A DNA stretch of 64,000 nucleotides from Aggregatibacter actinomycetemcomitans DSM 8324 (GCF_000372365.1 NZ_AQUU01000010.1:39973-103972); one strand, 5' to 3'. Shown: positions 18,474-29,756, counted from the first letter of the stretch. Translations and numbers: made by a program. The notes: a model not told the origin generated them from the letters alone.

Positions 18474-20212
18474 ATGTGGAAATTTAACAGCAAACAATAT
18501 CGAGAAGAAACCTCGCAAAAAATTTCGTGGGGTCACTGGTTTGCTTTTTTTAATATTTTATGGGCGATTTTTATCGGCGCCCGTTATGCTTTTATTATCG
18601 ACTGGCCCGACACCCTATTCGGTAAAGTGTATTTTTTCATCAGCTTATTGGGGCATTTCAGTTTTATTGTTTTCGCCTTTTATCTGTTGGTGATTTTCCC
18701 CCTCAGTTTTATCGTCAAAAACCACCGCACTTTTCGCGGGCTGACCGTTATTCTTGCGACCATTAGCAACACCTTATTATTAGTGGATACGGAAGTTTTT
18801 GTTCGCTTTAATCTTCACCTTTCCTCCTTAGTCTGGAATTTACTGGTGAATCCGGAAAACGGTGAACTCTCCCGCAACTGGCAACTTTTTTTCGTACCTA
18901 TGCCGTTGATTTTATTAATACAAATGCTATTTTCACGTTGGTCTTGGCAAAAATTACGCAGTTTAGAACGGCAAAAATGGCTGAAAGGCATAGGCATCTT
19001 TTTTGTTTGCACATTTAGTGCCACCCACCTGATTTATGCGTGGGCGGATGCTTATTTGTATCGTCCGATTACGATGCAGCGTTACAATTTTCCGTTGTCC
19101 TATCCGATGACTGCCCGCTCATTATTAGAAAAGCGTGGTTTTATCAACAAGCGGGAATACGCCGAACGGTTGGCACAGGAAGGCCGCTTGGATGCGTTGG
19201 CGATTGAATATCCTAAAAAGCCACTGACGTTTGATGAGCCGACGGAGAAGCAAAATATCATTCTGATTACCATTTCCGGGCTGCGTTATGATGCCATTAA
19301 TGAAAAGAGCATGCCGAATTTAGCACGGTTCACCACCGATTCCACGCAATTTACCAATCATTACAGTAGCGGAAATAACAATAACGCCGGGTTAACAGGC
19401 CTATTTTATGGTTTGAATGCAAATTATACCGACAGCTTATTGAGCAGCAAAATCCCTTCCGCACTGGTTGAACACATAACGCAACAGAAATACGTGCAAG
19501 GGCTGTTTTCCGGCAGGAAGTTTAATTCCAGCATTTTACGGCGTGCGATTTATCAGCAAACCAAACTGATCGGTGACACTTCCAATCAAGGGGCAGTAAA
19601 TGCTTTTCAACATTGGCTGGAGACGGCAAAAACGCAGGAAAAACCGTTCTGGGGCTATTTGAGCTTGGATATTAAACCGAATTTATCACCGGAAAATTAT
19701 GCGCAGGAACGTACCAAAATTGATGAATTATTAGGGCAGATTTTGCCGCAATTGGATTTACCTAATACCCTGGTGATTATTCTGCTGAGCATGGCTATAC
19801 CTTCCGGCAGCTCACGGAGAAAGAGGAAAATCGCTATTTCGCCCAAGATAAAGTGCGGGTGCCGATGATCGTACATTGGCAAGGTTTGGCGAAAGGTAAA
19901 GTGACAAAATTAACCTCTCATGTGGATGTGCTGCCGGCGTTAATGAAACACGTTTTCAAGGTGAGAAATCCGATTGGCGATTACGCGCAGGGACGTGATT
20001 TGTTTGACTTGAATCAGACCCCGGATTGGGTTTTGGTGTCTAATTATCGCTGGAATGTGATTATTCAGCCGGATGGCACGCAATATCATATTGATACGCG
20101 CGGAAACTATCAAAAATATGACCGCACTTATCAGAAAATTTCCTCTAAAAGACCGCCATTAGGGCTGTTTTTGGAAGTGTTTAATCAAGAGCGTTCATTT
20201 TTAGAAAAATGA
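18474..20212 (+). pseudogene. yejM: Inner membrane regulator of LPS synthesis YejM (PbgA/LapC), single-base frameshift
   Basis: Frame 1 (464 residues) gives about five N-terminal membrane segments and the start of the sulfatase-like periplasmic domain (NIILITISGLRYDAINEKSM). It slips at 19781-19783: GTGATTATT-CTGCTGAGC should read ATT ACT GCT GAG CAT. One restored base gives the sulfatase motif TAEHGYTFRQLTEKEENRYF, and frame 2 carries on as VRVPMIVHWQGLAKGKV and TSHVDVLPALMKHVF to 20212, about 579 residues in all (E. coli 586). YejM controls LpxC stability and so lipid A synthesis, and is essential in E. coli, so a sequencing error is the simplest explanation. Confidence 0.85.
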
Positions 20213-20259
20213 TTAAAAATACGCCTGACCAATAGTCAAAATCGATTATGTTTTTGAGG

Positions 20260-20284
20260 TTGCTCGCTTTATACTAGCGGGCAA
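20260..20284 (+). terminator. Probable terminator of yejM
   Basis: A 9-bp stem TTGCTCGCT/AGCGGGCAA (one G-T pair) with loop TTATACT, followed by a weak TTTATAT run, 48 bp after the yejM stop. The loop could alternatively serve as a -10 box (TATACT) for the downstream gene. Confidence 0.5.
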
Positions 20285-20402
20285 TTTATATCGGGACAAA
20301 TACGATGTTATTAATTAAAAATCTGCGAATTTTTTATAACATTATCCGTTATTGCAATGAATCCGTTTCATTGTTCGCCCTTCTTTTTTCAATTAATAAA
20401 CG

Positions 20403-20424
20403 ATCCTCTTTTGAGGATTTTTTC
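20403..20424 (+). promoter_or_regulatory. Terminator-like hairpin in the amidohydrolase leader
   Basis: ATCCTC/GAGGAT stem with a TTTT loop and a T6 run, 47 nt before the amidohydrolase start. The yejM terminator candidate is already at 20260-20284, so this second one may be an attenuator within a leader of roughly 200 nt. I recognise no known riboswitch core here. Confidence 0.5.
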
Positions 20425-20470
20425 TATTTGCGCCCATCACATTTTCCAATTTGCCTACCACGGAGTAATC

Positions 20471-21460
20471 ATGACGAAGAATCATGTTCGGAGTTTCAAA
20501 ACCTATATTCGAGATGAAATTATTAAAAAAGGTGGCTGGGTTAATGCACATGCGCATGCCGATCGCGCTTTTACCATGACCCCGGAAAAAATCGGGATTT
20601 ATCACAGCAGTAATTTGCAGCAAAAATGGGACTTGGTGGACGAGGTAAAACGCACCTCCTCCGTGGATGATTATTACGCCCGTTTTTGTCAATCTATCGA
20701 ATTGATGATTTCCCAAGGGGTTACGGCGTTCGGTACCTTTGTGGATATTGACCCGGTGTGTGAAGATCGCGCCATTATTGCCGCCCACAAAGCGCGCGAA
20801 GTGTATAAAAATGACATTATCCTGAAATTCGCCAACCAAACGTTGAAAGGCGTGATTGAACCGACGGCACGCAAATGGTTCGACATCGGTTCGGAAATGG
20901 TGGATATGATCGGTGGCTTGCCTTATCGTGATGAATTAGATTACGGACGCGGTTTGGACGCCATGGATATTTTGTTGGATAAAGCCAAGTCTCTCGGCAT
21001 TATGTGCCATGTGCATGTGGATCAGTTCAATTCGCCGCAGGAAAAAGAAACGGAGCAGTTATGCGATAAAGCCATTGAACATGGTATGCAAGGTCGGGTG
21101 GTGGCGATTCACGGTATTTCTATCGGTTCGCATTCCAAAGAATATCGCTATCGTTTATATGAAAAAATGCGTCAGGCGCAAATGATGATGATTGCCTGTC
21201 CGATGGCATGGATTGATAGTAACCGAAAAGAGGAACTGATGCCGTTCCATAATGCACTCACGCCGGCGGATGAAATGATTCCGGAAGGCATTACGGTAGC
21301 GATTGGTACGGATAATATTTGCGATTACATGGTGCCTTTATGTGAAGGCGATATGTGGCAGGAGCTGAGCTTGCTGGCGGCAGGTTGCCGCTTCCCGGAT
21401 TTGGATGCCATGGTGAATATTGCCAGCATCAACGGGCGTAAAGTGTTGGGCATTGATTAG
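20471..21460 (+). CDS. Cytosine-deaminase-like amidohydrolase
   Basis: A 329-residue metal-dependent hydrolase. It has HxH at His27/His29 (NAHAHADRAF), His180/His182 (CHVHVDQ), His214 (VAIHGIS) and the catalytic Asp281 (IGTDN), the order seen in the cytosine deaminase/TRZ-ATZ group of the amidohydrolase superfamily. It therefore probably deaminates a nitrogen heterocycle, though the substrate is not readable. ATG 20471 is preferred because GGAG precedes it; an upstream in-frame start at 20357 would add an unrelated Phe/His-rich tail. It stands alone between yejM and the convergent mazG, with a structured leader. Confidence 0.85.
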   Translation: MTKNHVRSFKTYIRDEIIKKGGWVNAHAHADRAFTMTPEKIGIYHSSNLQQKWDLVDEVKRTSSVDDYYARFCQSIELMISQGVTAFGTFVDIDPVCEDRAIIAAHKAREVYKNDIILKFANQTLKGVIEPTARKWFDIGSEMVDMIGGLPYRDELDYGRGLDAMDILLDKAKSLGIMCHVHVDQFNSPQEKETEQLCDKAIEHGMQGRVVAIHGISIGSHSKEYRYRLYEKMRQAQMMMIACPMAWIDSNRKEELMPFHNALTPADEMIPEGITVAIGTDNICDYMVPLCEGDMWQELSLLAAGCRFPDLDAMVNIASINGRKVLGID

Positions 21461-21468
21461 AAAGAAAA

Positions 21469-21496
21469 ATACCGAGTTTAGCGCTCGGTATCTTTG
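21469..21496 (+). terminator. Terminator after the amidohydrolase gene
   Basis: ATACCGAG/CTCGGTAT, an 8-bp stem with a 7-nt loop, preceded by an A-run and followed by CTTTG. It also serves poorly for mazG from the other side. Confidence 0.6.
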
Positions 21497-21557
21497 ATTG
21501 GGCAACAAAGTGCGGTCAATTTTTTTCGTGTTTTTTAAAGGAAAAGTGCGGTGGGTT

Positions 21558-22352
21558 TTAGCGGTGTTTTTCTTCCTGCTTCACTTCATCCCATAACAGA
21601 TCCATTTCGACCAGAGACGCGTCTTCCAAAGAACGATGTTGTTGCTTTAATTTTTCTTCTACGCGACGGAATCGTTGTTCAAATTTTTGGTTCGCTTTGC
21701 TTAGGCTTTCTTCCGCCTGACATTTCAAATGACGGCTTAAATTGACGGTAGCAAATAACAAATCGCCCATTTCTTCTTCGATTTTCTGTTGATCTTGCGG
21801 AGAGCGTTCCATTTCCTGTTTCACTTCCTGTAATTCCTCTTCCACTTTGGCAAAAACCGGTGCAATGTCTTTCCAGTCAAAGCCGACTTTGGCACAGCGT
21901 TTTTGCAATTTTTCTGCTCGCATTAAGGCGGGAAAGGCATGCGGAATGTTATCTAAAATGGAGGTGTAACCTTGATTTTGATGCTCCTGCGCTTTCATGG
22001 CATTCCAATTCTGTAAGGCTTCCTGTTCATTATTGGCATGCTTGTCACCGAACACGTGGGGATGGCGACGCACGATTTTTTCCGCAACGTCTTGTACGAC
22101 TTGATCAAAGGTAAACTTTTTCTCCTCCGCTGCTAATTGACTGAGAAAGACCACTTGTAAAAGTAAATCGCCCAATTCTTCCTTAAGATTTTCCACATTG
22201 TTTTGTTCAATGGCTTCAATAACTTCGTAGGCTTCTTCTTTCAGGCATGGAATCATGGATTGGTAGGTCTGTTTAATATCCCACGGACAACCGTGTTCGG
22301 GATCACGCAGTTGGGCAATGAGTTGGGTAAAATCATGAATAGAATAGGTCAT
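21558..22352 (-). CDS. mazG: Nucleoside triphosphate pyrophosphohydrolase MazG
   Basis: A 264-residue protein with two tandem MazG all-alpha NTP pyrophosphatase domains. The first has [31 protein letters not shown] and [12 protein letters not shown]; the second has [13 protein letters not shown] and [18 protein letters not shown]. These ExxE..ExxD helices bind Mg2+. MazG removes pyrophosphate from NTPs, cleans the nucleotide pool and can lower ppGpp. The start at 22352 gives the E. coli length (263) and start; a longer frame to 22424 adds unconserved residues. No clear ribosome binding site is visible. It is divergent from uspA. Confidence 0.93.
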   Translation of the reverse strand: MTYSIHDFTQLIAQLRDPEHGCPWDIKQTYQSMIPCLKEEAYEVIEAIEQNNVENLKEELGDLLLQVVFLSQLAAEEKKFTFDQVVQDVAEKIVRRHPHVFGDKHANNEQEALQNWNAMKAQEHQNQGYTSILDNIPHAFPALMRAEKLQKRCAKVGFDWKDIAPVFAKVEEELQEVKQEMERSPQDQQKIEEEMGDLLFATVNLSRHLKCQAEESLSKANQKFEQRFRRVEEKLKQQHRSLEDASLVEMDLLWDEVKQEEKHR

Positions 22353-22533
22353 TTTATGTTCAAAATTAGTTAAAAAAGGGTTTCGGATCCTAACACAAAA
22401 GGCATTTGGGATCATTTTTTTCATTGTAAATGAAAGTTTTTCTCAAAATGTGATCCAGCACATATTTTTTTTTATATCCCGGTGCTACTATATAACTAAA
22501 GTAAATTAATCCTGATCGGGTAAGGAGTTGATT

Positions 22534-22959
22534 ATGTACAAACATGTGTTAGTTGCGGTTGATCTTTCAGAAGAAAGTGCGTTCTTGTTGAAAAAAGCGG
22601 TCGGCGTGGCAAAGCGTTATGATGCGAAGTTATCCATTATTCATGTGGATGTTAACTTCTCGGATCTTTACACAGGGCTTATTGACGTAAATATGGTATC
22701 AATGCAGGATCGCATTTCCAGCGAAACCCAACAGGCGTTGATCAAACTCGCCGAACAAGCGGGTTACCCGATCACCGAAAAACTCAGTGGTAGTGGGGAT
22801 TTAGGGCAAGTGTTAGCCGATGCCATCGACAAATATGATGTGGACTTACTTGTCACCGGCCACCACCAAGACTTTTGGAGTAAATTGATGTCATCCACCC
22901 GTCAGGTGATGAATTCAATTACTGTTGATATGCTTGTTGTTCCTCTTCGTGACGAATAA
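22534..22959 (+). CDS. uspA: Universal stress protein A
   Basis: A 141-residue UspA domain protein with opening [15 protein letters not shown]. It carries the family end [27 protein letters not shown] and lacks the G-2x-G-9x-GST ATP-binding signature, as UspA itself does. It is a cytoplasmic dimer induced by growth arrest and stress. ATG 22534 follows AAGGAG at 22522-22527. A paired uptake-signal terminator follows. Confidence 0.95.
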   Translation: MYKHVLVAVDLSEESAFLLKKAVGVAKRYDAKLSIIHVDVNFSDLYTGLIDVNMVSMQDRISSETQQALIKLAEQAGYPITEKLSGSGDLGQVLADAIDKYDVDLLVTGHHQDFWSKLMSSTRQVMNSITVDMLVVPLRDE

Positions 22960-22989
22960 AGCAAGTAGTAAATAAGTTGTCCAAAAACT

Positions 22990-23031
22990 AACCGCACTTT
23001 TATGATTTCTGAATGTGAGTGCGGTTTTTTC
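22990..23031 (+). terminator. Uptake-signal terminator after uspA
   Basis: AACCGCACT (22990-22998) pairs with AGTGCGGTT (23018-23026), followed by a T6 run. Confidence 0.75.
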
Positions 23032-23158
23032 GTCTTGTCGGAAAAATAAAGCATTATAGCTAAAAAGGTTTTTTATAAATGGGAAAAGTGTGTAACAATA
23101 CGCGGCTACCCAATTACCTTTTAATTCTAAAGATATTTTAAGAAAGCAAGGCTTGTAA

Positions 23159-25783
23159 ATGAAGACAACAGCACAAATCCGACAATCATATCTTGATTTT
23201 TTCCATAGCAAGGGGCATCAAGTTGTAGCAAGTAGTTCTTTGGTTCCGGAAAATGACCCGACATTACTGTTTACCAATGCGGGAATGAACCAATTTAAAA
23301 ATGTTTTTTTAGGTTTGGAAAAACGCCCTTATAGCCGTGCCACTACCGCTCAACGCTGTGTGCGTGCCGGAGGAAAACATAATGATTTAGAAAATGTGGG
23401 TTACACAGCCAGACATCATACATTCTTTGAAATGCTCGGAAACTTCAGTTTTGGGGATTATTTTAAACAGGACGCGATCCACTTCGGTTGGGAATTTTTA
23501 ACTTCCCCGCAATGGTTGGGATTACCGAAAGAAAGATTATGGGTCACCGTGTACGAAACCGATGAAGAAGCCTATAAAATTTGGCATGATGAAATCGGCA
23601 TTGTGGCAGAACGCATTATTCGTATTGGCGATAACAAAGGCGCGCCTTATGCTTCCGATAATTTCTGGCAAATGGGCGATACCGGTCCTTGCGGTCCTTG
23701 TACCGAAATTTTCTACGATCATGGCGATCACATTTGGGGCGGACCGCCGGGATCGCCGGAAGAAGATGGCGATCGTTACATTGAAATCTGGAATATCGTG
23801 TTCATGCAATTTAATCGCCATGCCGATGGCACCATGGAAAAATTGCCGAAGCCTTCTGTGGATACCGGTATGGGCTTGGAGCGAATCAGTGCGGTGTTGC
23901 AACATGTGAATTCCAACTACGATATTGATATTTTCCAAAAATTAATTGCTAAAACGGCGGAATTAACCGGTGAAAAAGATTTAACCAATAAGTCTTTACG
24001 TGTGATTGCCGACCACATTCGTTCTTGCGCCTATTTAATCGTAGACGGTGTGGTACCTTCCAACGAAGGACGTGGCTATGTGCTGCGCCGTATTATTCGC
24101 CGCGCTGTGCGTCACGGGCATTTATTGGGTGCCGCCGAAGCGTTTTTCTATAAGCTCGTGCCAACCTTAATTGAAGTGATGGCGCAGGCGGGCGAAGAAG
24201 TGAAAAAACACCAAGCCACTGTGGAGAAATTGCTGCGTTTGGAAGAAGAACAATTTGCGCGTACGCTGGAACGTGGTTTAACCTTATTAGATGAGGCTTT
24301 AGCCGAGGTGAAAGGCAAGGTATTATCCGGCGAAGTGGCGTTCAAGTTATATGATACTTACGGTTTCCCGCTGGATTTAACTGCCGATGTTTGTCGTGAA
24401 CGCGGCATTACCATCGATGAGGCGGGATTTGAACGCGAGATGGAAAATCAACGTTTGCGCGCGCAGTCCGCCAGCCAATTCGGTATGGATTATAACAATG
24501 TTATTCGTGTTGATGGCATAACCCGTTTTGAAGGCTATACTGAATCGGAAACGCTGGCAAAAGTGACCGCACTTTTCCATGACGGCAAACCGGTAGATAC
24601 CATCAGTTCCGGTCAAAGTGCGGTGGTGATTTTAGATAATACGCCATTCTATGCGGAATCCGGTGGTCAAATCGGAGACATCGGGCGCTTAGAAGGCAAC
24701 GGTTTTAATTTTGACGTAAAAGACACCCAAAAATATGGTCAGGTATTCGGTCATATCGGTGAACTTACCCAAGGTAGTTTATCCGTCGGGCAGTCCGTGA
24801 ATGCAGTGGTTGACGAGGTTCGCCGTCAACGTATTTCATTAAATCACTCTGCAACCCATTTGTTGCACGCCGCGTTACGTCAGGTCTTAGGCGAACACGT
24901 CGCTCAGAAAGGATCGCTTGTTTCTGATGCATTATTGCGTTTTGACTTTGCTCAACATGAACCTATCAGTAAAGCGCAATTAGCCGAAGTAGAACGCATA
25001 GTTAATCAGCAAGTTAGAGCGAATAACCCGATTAAAACGGATATTATGGAGCTGGAAGCCGCCAAAGCGAAAGGTGCGATGGCGTTGTTCGGCGAGAAAT
25101 ATTCCGATCAAGTACGCGTACTAACTATGGGAGATTTTTCCATTGAATTATGTGGTGGGATCCATGCGAAACGTACCGGCGACATCGGGCTGTTTAAAAT
25201 AGTAACGGAAACGGCAGTGGCGGCAGGCATTCGTCGTATTGAGGCGATTACCGGTGAAACTGCAATCGAATGGTTACAAAACCAACAATCTTTATTAAAT
25301 CAAAGCGCCGAATTACTGAAATCGGATGTTAATTCCATTACGGATAAGATTTCTCTGTTGCAAGATAAATTTAAGAAAGTTGAAAAAGAGCTACAAACAT
25401 TAAAAGAAAAAGCTGCGCTGCAAGCCGGTAATGACCTGGCACAAAGTGCGGTGAAAATTAATGGTGTTTCTGTCATTGCGCAACAACTTGATGGTATTGA
25501 AGCGAAGTCTTTACGTTCAATGGTCGATAGCCTGAAAAATCAATTAGGTTCGGCAGTGATTGTATTTGCTTCCGTAGTAGATGAAAAAGTTAATCTTATT
25601 GTAGGGGTAACTCAGGATCTGACAGGGAAAGTAAAAGCCGGCGAATTAGTGAATTTGATGGCTCAACAAGTTGGCGGTAAAGGCGGTGGTCGTCCTGATA
25701 TGGCCATGGCCGGCGGTACTCAGCCGGAAAATGTAAACAAAGCGTTATCGGTTTGCTCCGATTGGTTGAAAGCGAATTTATAA
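23159..25783 (+). CDS. alaS: Alanyl-tRNA synthetase
   Basis: An 874-residue class II synthetase of full length (E. coli 876). The catalytic domain opens with [20 protein letters not shown]; motif 2 includes [20 protein letters not shown]. The editing domain carries the zinc site [11 protein letters not shown] and [15 protein letters not shown]. The C-Ala domain with its coiled coil ends in [15 protein letters not shown]. It charges tRNA-Ala and clears Ser and Gly mischarging. csrA follows, as in enterics. Confidence 0.98.
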   Translation: MKTTAQIRQSYLDFFHSKGHQVVASSSLVPENDPTLLFTNAGMNQFKNVFLGLEKRPYSRATTAQRCVRAGGKHNDLENVGYTARHHTFFEMLGNFSFGDYFKQDAIHFGWEFLTSPQWLGLPKERLWVTVYETDEEAYKIWHDEIGIVAERIIRIGDNKGAPYASDNFWQMGDTGPCGPCTEIFYDHGDHIWGGPPGSPEEDGDRYIEIWNIVFMQFNRHADGTMEKLPKPSVDTGMGLERISAVLQHVNSNYDIDIFQKLIAKTAELTGEKDLTNKSLRVIADHIRSCAYLIVDGVVPSNEGRGYVLRRIIRRAVRHGHLLGAAEAFFYKLVPTLIEVMAQAGEEVKKHQATVEKLLRLEEEQFARTLERGLTLLDEALAEVKGKVLSGEVAFKLYDTYGFPLDLTADVCRERGITIDEAGFEREMENQRLRAQSASQFGMDYNNVIRVDGITRFEGYTESETLAKVTALFHDGKPVDTISSGQSAVVILDNTPFYAESGGQIGDIGRLEGNGFNFDVKDTQKYGQVFGHIGELTQGSLSVGQSVNAVVDEVRRQRISLNHSATHLLHAALRQVLGEHVAQKGSLVSDALLRFDFAQHEPISKAQLAEVERIVNQQVRANNPIKTDIMELEAAKAKGAMALFGEKYSDQVRVLTMGDFSIELCGGIHAKRTGDIGLFKIVTETAVAAGIRRIEAITGETAIEWLQNQQSLLNQSAELLKSDVNSITDKISLLQDKFKKVEKELQTLKEKAALQAGNDLAQSAVKINGVSVIAQQLDGIEAKSLRSMVDSLKNQLGSAVIVFASVVDEKVNLIVGVTQDLTGKVKAGELVNLMAQQVGGKGGGRPDMAMAGGTQPENVNKALSVCSDWLKANL

Positions 25784-25905
25784 GCTTTTTACATCTTAGA
25801 GTTCGGTTTTTGTGTTGGTTGTAAAGAGAATACCGAATCGAATAAAAGTAATGTTTAACGCTTTGTGAGGAAATTATAAACAAACTATAAAGGTGAGGAG
25901 TTTAT

Positions 25906-26088
25906 ATGCTGATCTTAACCCGGAAAGTTGGTGAAAGCTTGCTCATCGGCGATGATGTTTCTATCACGATTCTGAATATACGAGGTAACCAAGTCAAAAT
26001 CGGTGTGCAGGCGCCGAAGGATGTTTCTATTCATAGAGAAGAAATTTACCAACGTATTCATCAAGCAAGGGATGAACAGAAAGCGTAG
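25906..26088 (+). CDS. csrA: Carbon storage regulator CsrA
   Basis: A 60-residue RNA-binding protein, near the E. coli length of 61. It opens [17 protein letters not shown] and has [19 protein letters not shown], including Arg44 needed for GGA-motif binding. The dimer blocks or stabilises mRNAs of carbon, motility and biofilm genes. The start follows GAGGAG. It sits 122 bp after alaS, where a promoter is likely but not clear by eye. Confidence 0.97.
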   Translation: MLILTRKVGESLLIGDDVSITILNIRGNQVKIGVQAPKDVSIHREEIYQRIHQARDEQKA

Positions 26089-26119
26089 CAAATTTTATGA
26101 TCAATGAAGATGGTGAATT

Positions 26120-27484
26120 ATGACTAAACTGACTTGCTTTAAAGCTTATGATATCCGTGGTCGCTTGGGTGATGAATTAAACACAGATATTGTTTATCGC
26201 ATAGGTCATGCATTCGGGCAGTTTTTAACGCCCAAAACGATTGTCGTTGGTGGCGATGTTCGCTTAACGAGTAAAGAGTTAAAAAGTGCGGTAACAAATG
26301 GATTATTGGATTCAGGTGTTAATGTAATTGATTTAGGTGAAACGGGGACAGAGGAAGTCTATTTTGCTACATCATTTTTGAAAACTGACGGTGGTATTGA
26401 AGTGACTGCAAGCCACAACCCGATGGACTACAACGGCTTAAAATTAGTGCGTGAAGGGTCCCGTCCGATTAGCGCGGATACCGGGTTGGCGGATATTCAA
26501 CGTCTGGCGGAGGAAAATAATTTCCCGCCGGTGACCAAACGCGGCGAGTATAAACAACTTTCCGTACTTGATGATTATGTTGAGCACCTCTTATCTTATA
26601 TTAATCTCGATTCGCTAAAACCGTTGAAGTTAGTGATTAACTCAGGTAATGGCGCCGCAGGGCACGTGATTGATGCGATTGAAGCGCAATTTAAAACAAA
26701 ACACATACCTGTCGAGTTCATCAAAGTACATAATAATCCGGACGGCACCTTCCCGCACGGTATTCCTAATCCGTTGTTGCATGAAAACCGCCAGGATACC
26801 ATTGATGCGGTGCTAAAACACAAGGCGGATATGGGCATTGCGTTTGATGGCGATTTCGACCGTTGCTTCCTGTTTGATGAGCACGCAAATTTCATTGAAG
26901 GTTATTACATTGTTGGCTTGTTAGGTCAGGCATTCCTGCAAAAAAACCAAGGTGCGAAAATTATTTATGACCCGCGCTTAATCTGGAATACTGTGAAATT
27001 AGTGGAAGAAAACGGTGGTGAAGCCGTGATGTCGAAATCCGGACATTCTTTCATTAAAGAAAAAATGCGCGCTGTCGATGCCATTTATGGCGGTGAAATG
27101 AGTGCACACCATTATTTCCGTGACTTCTTCTATTGCGACAGCGGCATGATTCCATGGTTGTTGGTGATGGAATTGGTTTCCGTTACCGGTAAATCCCTGA
27201 GTGAACTGGTGAATAATAGCGTGAATACATTCCCGTCTCCCGGGGAAATTAATAGCAAATTAGTCGATGCAAAAAGCGCCATTGCCCGCGTGCTCGCCGC
27301 TTATGAAAAAGACGCTATTCGCGTAGATGAAATTGACGGCATTAGCATTGAATATCCGAACTGGCGTTTCAACCTGCGTTCATCAAATACCGAGCCGGTC
27401 GTTCGTTTGAACCTGGAAACCCGTGGCGATAAGCAATTAATGGCGGAAAAAACAGAAGAAATTCTGGCGTTATTACGTCAATAA
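26120..27484 (+). CDS. cpsG: Phosphomannomutase
   Basis: A 454-residue alpha-D-phosphohexomutase of the CpsG (ManB) type. The phosphoserine loop is [11 protein letters not shown] with Ser98, the metal loop is [13 protein letters not shown] near 243-255, sugar binding is [13 protein letters not shown] near 323-335, and phosphate binding is [12 protein letters not shown] near the end. It converts mannose-6-P to mannose-1-P for GDP-mannose and surface sugars. It lies 31 bp after csrA, so it may be cotranscribed with it; galU next to it also makes a sugar-nucleotide precursor. Confidence 0.93.
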   Translation: MTKLTCFKAYDIRGRLGDELNTDIVYRIGHAFGQFLTPKTIVVGGDVRLTSKELKSAVTNGLLDSGVNVIDLGETGTEEVYFATSFLKTDGGIEVTASHNPMDYNGLKLVREGSRPISADTGLADIQRLAEENNFPPVTKRGEYKQLSVLDDYVEHLLSYINLDSLKPLKLVINSGNGAAGHVIDAIEAQFKTKHIPVEFIKVHNNPDGTFPHGIPNPLLHENRQDTIDAVLKHKADMGIAFDGDFDRCFLFDEHANFIEGYYIVGLLGQAFLQKNQGAKIIYDPRLIWNTVKLVEENGGEAVMSKSGHSFIKEKMRAVDAIYGGEMSAHHYFRDFFYCDSGMIPWLLVMELVSVTGKSLSELVNNSVNTFPSPGEINSKLVDAKSAIARVLAAYEKDAIRVDEIDGISIEYPNWRFNLRSSNTEPVVRLNLETRGDKQLMAEKTEEILALLRQ

Positions 27485-27500
27485 AATGCGTTGAAAACTA

Positions 27501-27538
27501 ACCGCACTTTTCTTTATCAGAAAAGTGCGGTCATTTTT
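27501..27538. terminator. Uptake-signal terminator between cpsG and galU
   Basis: ACCGCACTTTT (27501-27511) and AAAAGTGCGGT (27521-27531) form an 11-bp perfect stem with a 9-nt loop and a T5 run after it. Confidence 0.85.
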
Positions 27539-27559
27539 ATCTAACAGAAGGAAAACTAA

Positions 27560-28447
27560 ATGAAAGCGATTATTCCTGTTGCAGGCTTAGGTACACGTAT
27601 GTTACCTGCTACTAAAGCCATTCCGAAAGAAATGTTAACTTTAGTGGATAAACCGCTAATCCAATATGTGGTAAATGAATGTGTCGCCGCCGGTATTAAA
27701 GAAATCGTCCTGGTGACTCATTCCTCAAAAAATGCCATAGAAAACCATTTTGATACTTCCTTCGAATTGGAAACGATGCTGGAAAAACGCGTAAAACGCC
27801 AATTATTGGAAGAAGTGCGTTCCATCGTGCCCAAAAATGTCACAATCATGCACGTTCGCCAAGGTAATGCGAAAGGGTTGGGGCATGCCGTATTGTGCGG
27901 TCGTCCGCTGGTGGGTAACGAGCCTTTTGCCGTGGTGTTGCCGGATGTGTTGCTGGCCGAGTTTTCCGCTAATCAGAAAAAAGAAAATCTGGCGTTAATG
28001 TTAAAACGCTTTAAACAAACCCAAGCCAGCCAAATCATGGTGAACCCGGTTAAACCTGAAGAAGTCAGCAGTTACGGTATCGCCGACTGTGGTGGTGTGG
28101 AAATTCCTCCGGGTGAAAGTGCCAAAATTGATAGTATCGTAGAGAAACCAAGTGTGGATGAAGCACCGTCTAATTTGGCTGTTGTAGGGCGTTATGTGTT
28201 CTCGGCAACCATTTGGGATTTATTGGAAAAGACCCCGGTGGGCGTGGGCGATGAAATCCAGTTAACCGATGCCATTGATATGCTGATTGATAAGGAAACC
28301 GTCGAAGCCTTCCACATGACAGGCATTTCTTACGACTGCGGCGATAAAATCGGTTATATGAAAGCCTTTGTGGAGTACGGGCTGCACCACAATAAACTTG
28401 CCAGTGAATTTAAAGCTTACCTCAAAGATTTGGTGAAAACATTTTAA
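27560..28447 (+). CDS. galU: UTP-glucose-1-phosphate uridylyltransferase
   Basis: A 295-residue GalU nucleotidyltransferase. It has the nucleotide-binding start [20 protein letters not shown] (residues 4-23), the metal/substrate motifs VLPDVLLAE and [20 protein letters not shown], and [16 protein letters not shown] near 255. It makes UDP-glucose for lipooligosaccharide and capsule-type sugars. The start follows AGAAGGAAAA. It has terminators on both sides, so it is likely a single-gene unit. Confidence 0.97.
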   Translation: MKAIIPVAGLGTRMLPATKAIPKEMLTLVDKPLIQYVVNECVAAGIKEIVLVTHSSKNAIENHFDTSFELETMLEKRVKRQLLEEVRSIVPKNVTIMHVRQGNAKGLGHAVLCGRPLVGNEPFAVVLPDVLLAEFSANQKKENLALMLKRFKQTQASQIMVNPVKPEEVSSYGIADCGGVEIPPGESAKIDSIVEKPSVDEAPSNLAVVGRYVFSATIWDLLEKTPVGVGDEIQLTDAIDMLIDKETVEAFHMTGISYDCGDKIGYMKAFVEYGLHHNKLASEFKAYLKDLVKTF

Positions 28448-28464
28448 TTCAACTCGGGCGAATA

Positions 28465-28494
28465 AAAGGCATCTGAAAGGTGCCTTTCTTTTTG
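28465..28494 (+). terminator. Terminator of galU
   Basis: AAAGGCA (28465-28471) pairs with TGCCTTT (28481-28487), followed by CTTTTTG. A second hairpin, AATCTAG/CTAGATT at about 28512-28538, follows before metJ and may belong to the metJ promoter region. Confidence 0.75.
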
Positions 28495-28601
28495 TCTGTT
28501 TGTGATATGGAAATCTAGCAGTCTTCACGGCTAGATTGTTATTATCCTTATTTTTTATTAGAATATTGCCCCAAACAATGAGGTTATTTCAGGAATCAAC
28601 T

Positions 28602-28919
28602 ATGGCGGATTGGAACGGACAATATATTAGTCCTTATGCGGAACACGGAAAAAAAAGCGAACAAGTTAAAAAAATCACGGTATCCATTCCGATTAAAGTG
28701 CTTGAAATTCTGACCAACGAGCGTACCCGCCGTCAAATTCGTAATTTACGCCATGCCACCAACAGCGAACTGCTGTGTGAAGCCTTCTTGCACGCCTTTA
28801 CCGGTCAACCTTTGCCAACGGATGAGGATCTGTTAAAAGAACGCAGTGACGAAATCCCGGAAGAAGCAAAAGTTATTATGCGCACACTGGGAATTGACCC
28901 GGATAATTGGGAATATTAA
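28602..28919 (+). CDS. metJ: Methionine repressor MetJ
   Basis: A 105-residue ribbon-helix-helix repressor of standard length. The start [18 protein letters not shown], the DNA-contacting strand [17 protein letters not shown] and the helix [20 protein letters not shown] are diagnostic. With SAM as corepressor it shuts down methionine biosynthesis and uptake genes. ATG 28602 with upstream AGGA is chosen; 22 further upstream codons are unconserved. A hairpin just upstream (about 28512-28538) could be part of autoregulation, but I see no clear met-box series. Confidence 0.96.
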   Translation: MADWNGQYISPYAEHGKKSEQVKKITVSIPIKVLEILTNERTRRQIRNLRHATNSELLCEAFLHAFTGQPLPTDEDLLKERSDEIPEEAKVIMRTLGIDPDNWEY

Positions 28920-29005
28920 TTTCGCATTTTTCCTTTTGTATTTTCATTTTGTCGCCGGCTTTTCTGTTATGATAGAACAAATTATTTTTAGCCAATTGTT
29001 CTATC

Positions 29006-29740
29006 ATGCGAGTGCCTCGAATTTACCATCCAATCCCGCTTAATCAGCACACAACCTGCGCGCTTTCAGAAGACGGCGCCAATCATGTCGGTCGTGTCTT
29101 GCGTATGCGGGCAGGCGATCAACTTGAACTTTTCGATGGTAGCAACCATATATATCAAGCCGTCATTACCGCCGTCGCGAAAAAATCCGTTGAAGTGGAT
29201 ATTTTAAGTCGCCAATTTGACGATCGCGAAAGCCCGTTAGCCATCCATTTAGGACAAGTCATTTCCCGTGGCGAACGCATGGAATTTACCATTCAGAAGT
29301 CCGTTGAATTAGGGGTGAATGTGATTACGCCATTATGGTCGGAACGTTGCGGTGTGAAATTAGACGGCGAGCGGATGGATAAAAAAATTCAGCAATGGCA
29401 GAAAATCGCCATTGCCGCCTGTGAACAATGCGGGCGCAATAAAATCCCGGAAATTCGTCCGTTAATGAAATTACAACAATGGTGTGCGGAGCCTAATGAC
29501 GCGCTCAAATTGAATTTACATCCGAGAGCACGCTATTCCATTCGCACCTTGCCTGAAATCCCGGCAGCGGGTGTGCGTTTATTAATTGGTTCGGAAGGCG
29601 GTTTATCACCACAGGAAATCGCACAAACCGAGCAACAGGGATTTGTGGACGTGTTATTGGGAAAACGAGTATTACGCACCGAAACCGCCGCTATGGCGGC
29701 AATTACCGCCTTGCAGGTGTGTTTCGGTGATTTAGGATAG
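29006..29740 (+). CDS. rsmE: 16S rRNA (uracil1498-N3)-methyltransferase
   Basis: A 244-residue SPOUT methyltransferase. An N-terminal PUA-like domain ([24 protein letters not shown] region) is followed by the knot domain with [17 protein letters not shown], the SAM site [13 protein letters not shown] and [16 protein letters not shown]. It methylates U1498 of 16S rRNA. It forms a run with yqgE and ruvX, as in enterics where gshB intervenes; gshB is absent here. Confidence 0.95.
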   Translation: MRVPRIYHPIPLNQHTTCALSEDGANHVGRVLRMRAGDQLELFDGSNHIYQAVITAVAKKSVEVDILSRQFDDRESPLAIHLGQVISRGERMEFTIQKSVELGVNVITPLWSERCGVKLDGERMDKKIQQWQKIAIAACEQCGRNKIPEIRPLMKLQQWCAEPNDALKLNLHPRARYSIRTLPEIPAAGVRLLIGSEGGLSPQEIAQTEQQGFVDVLLGKRVLRTETAAMAAITALQVCFGDLG

Positions 29741-29756
29741 AGAAGAAAGAAATATG

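Noticed and set aside
20305..20517. Separate 70-codon gene upstream of the amidohydrolase
   Set aside because: It lacks a ribosome site, overlaps the leader hairpin and runs into the amidohydrolase in another frame; kept only as a possible leader feature.
24377..24616. Minus-strand frames inside alaS
   Set aside because: Antisense shadows; the AlaS frame is complete and explains the codon pattern.
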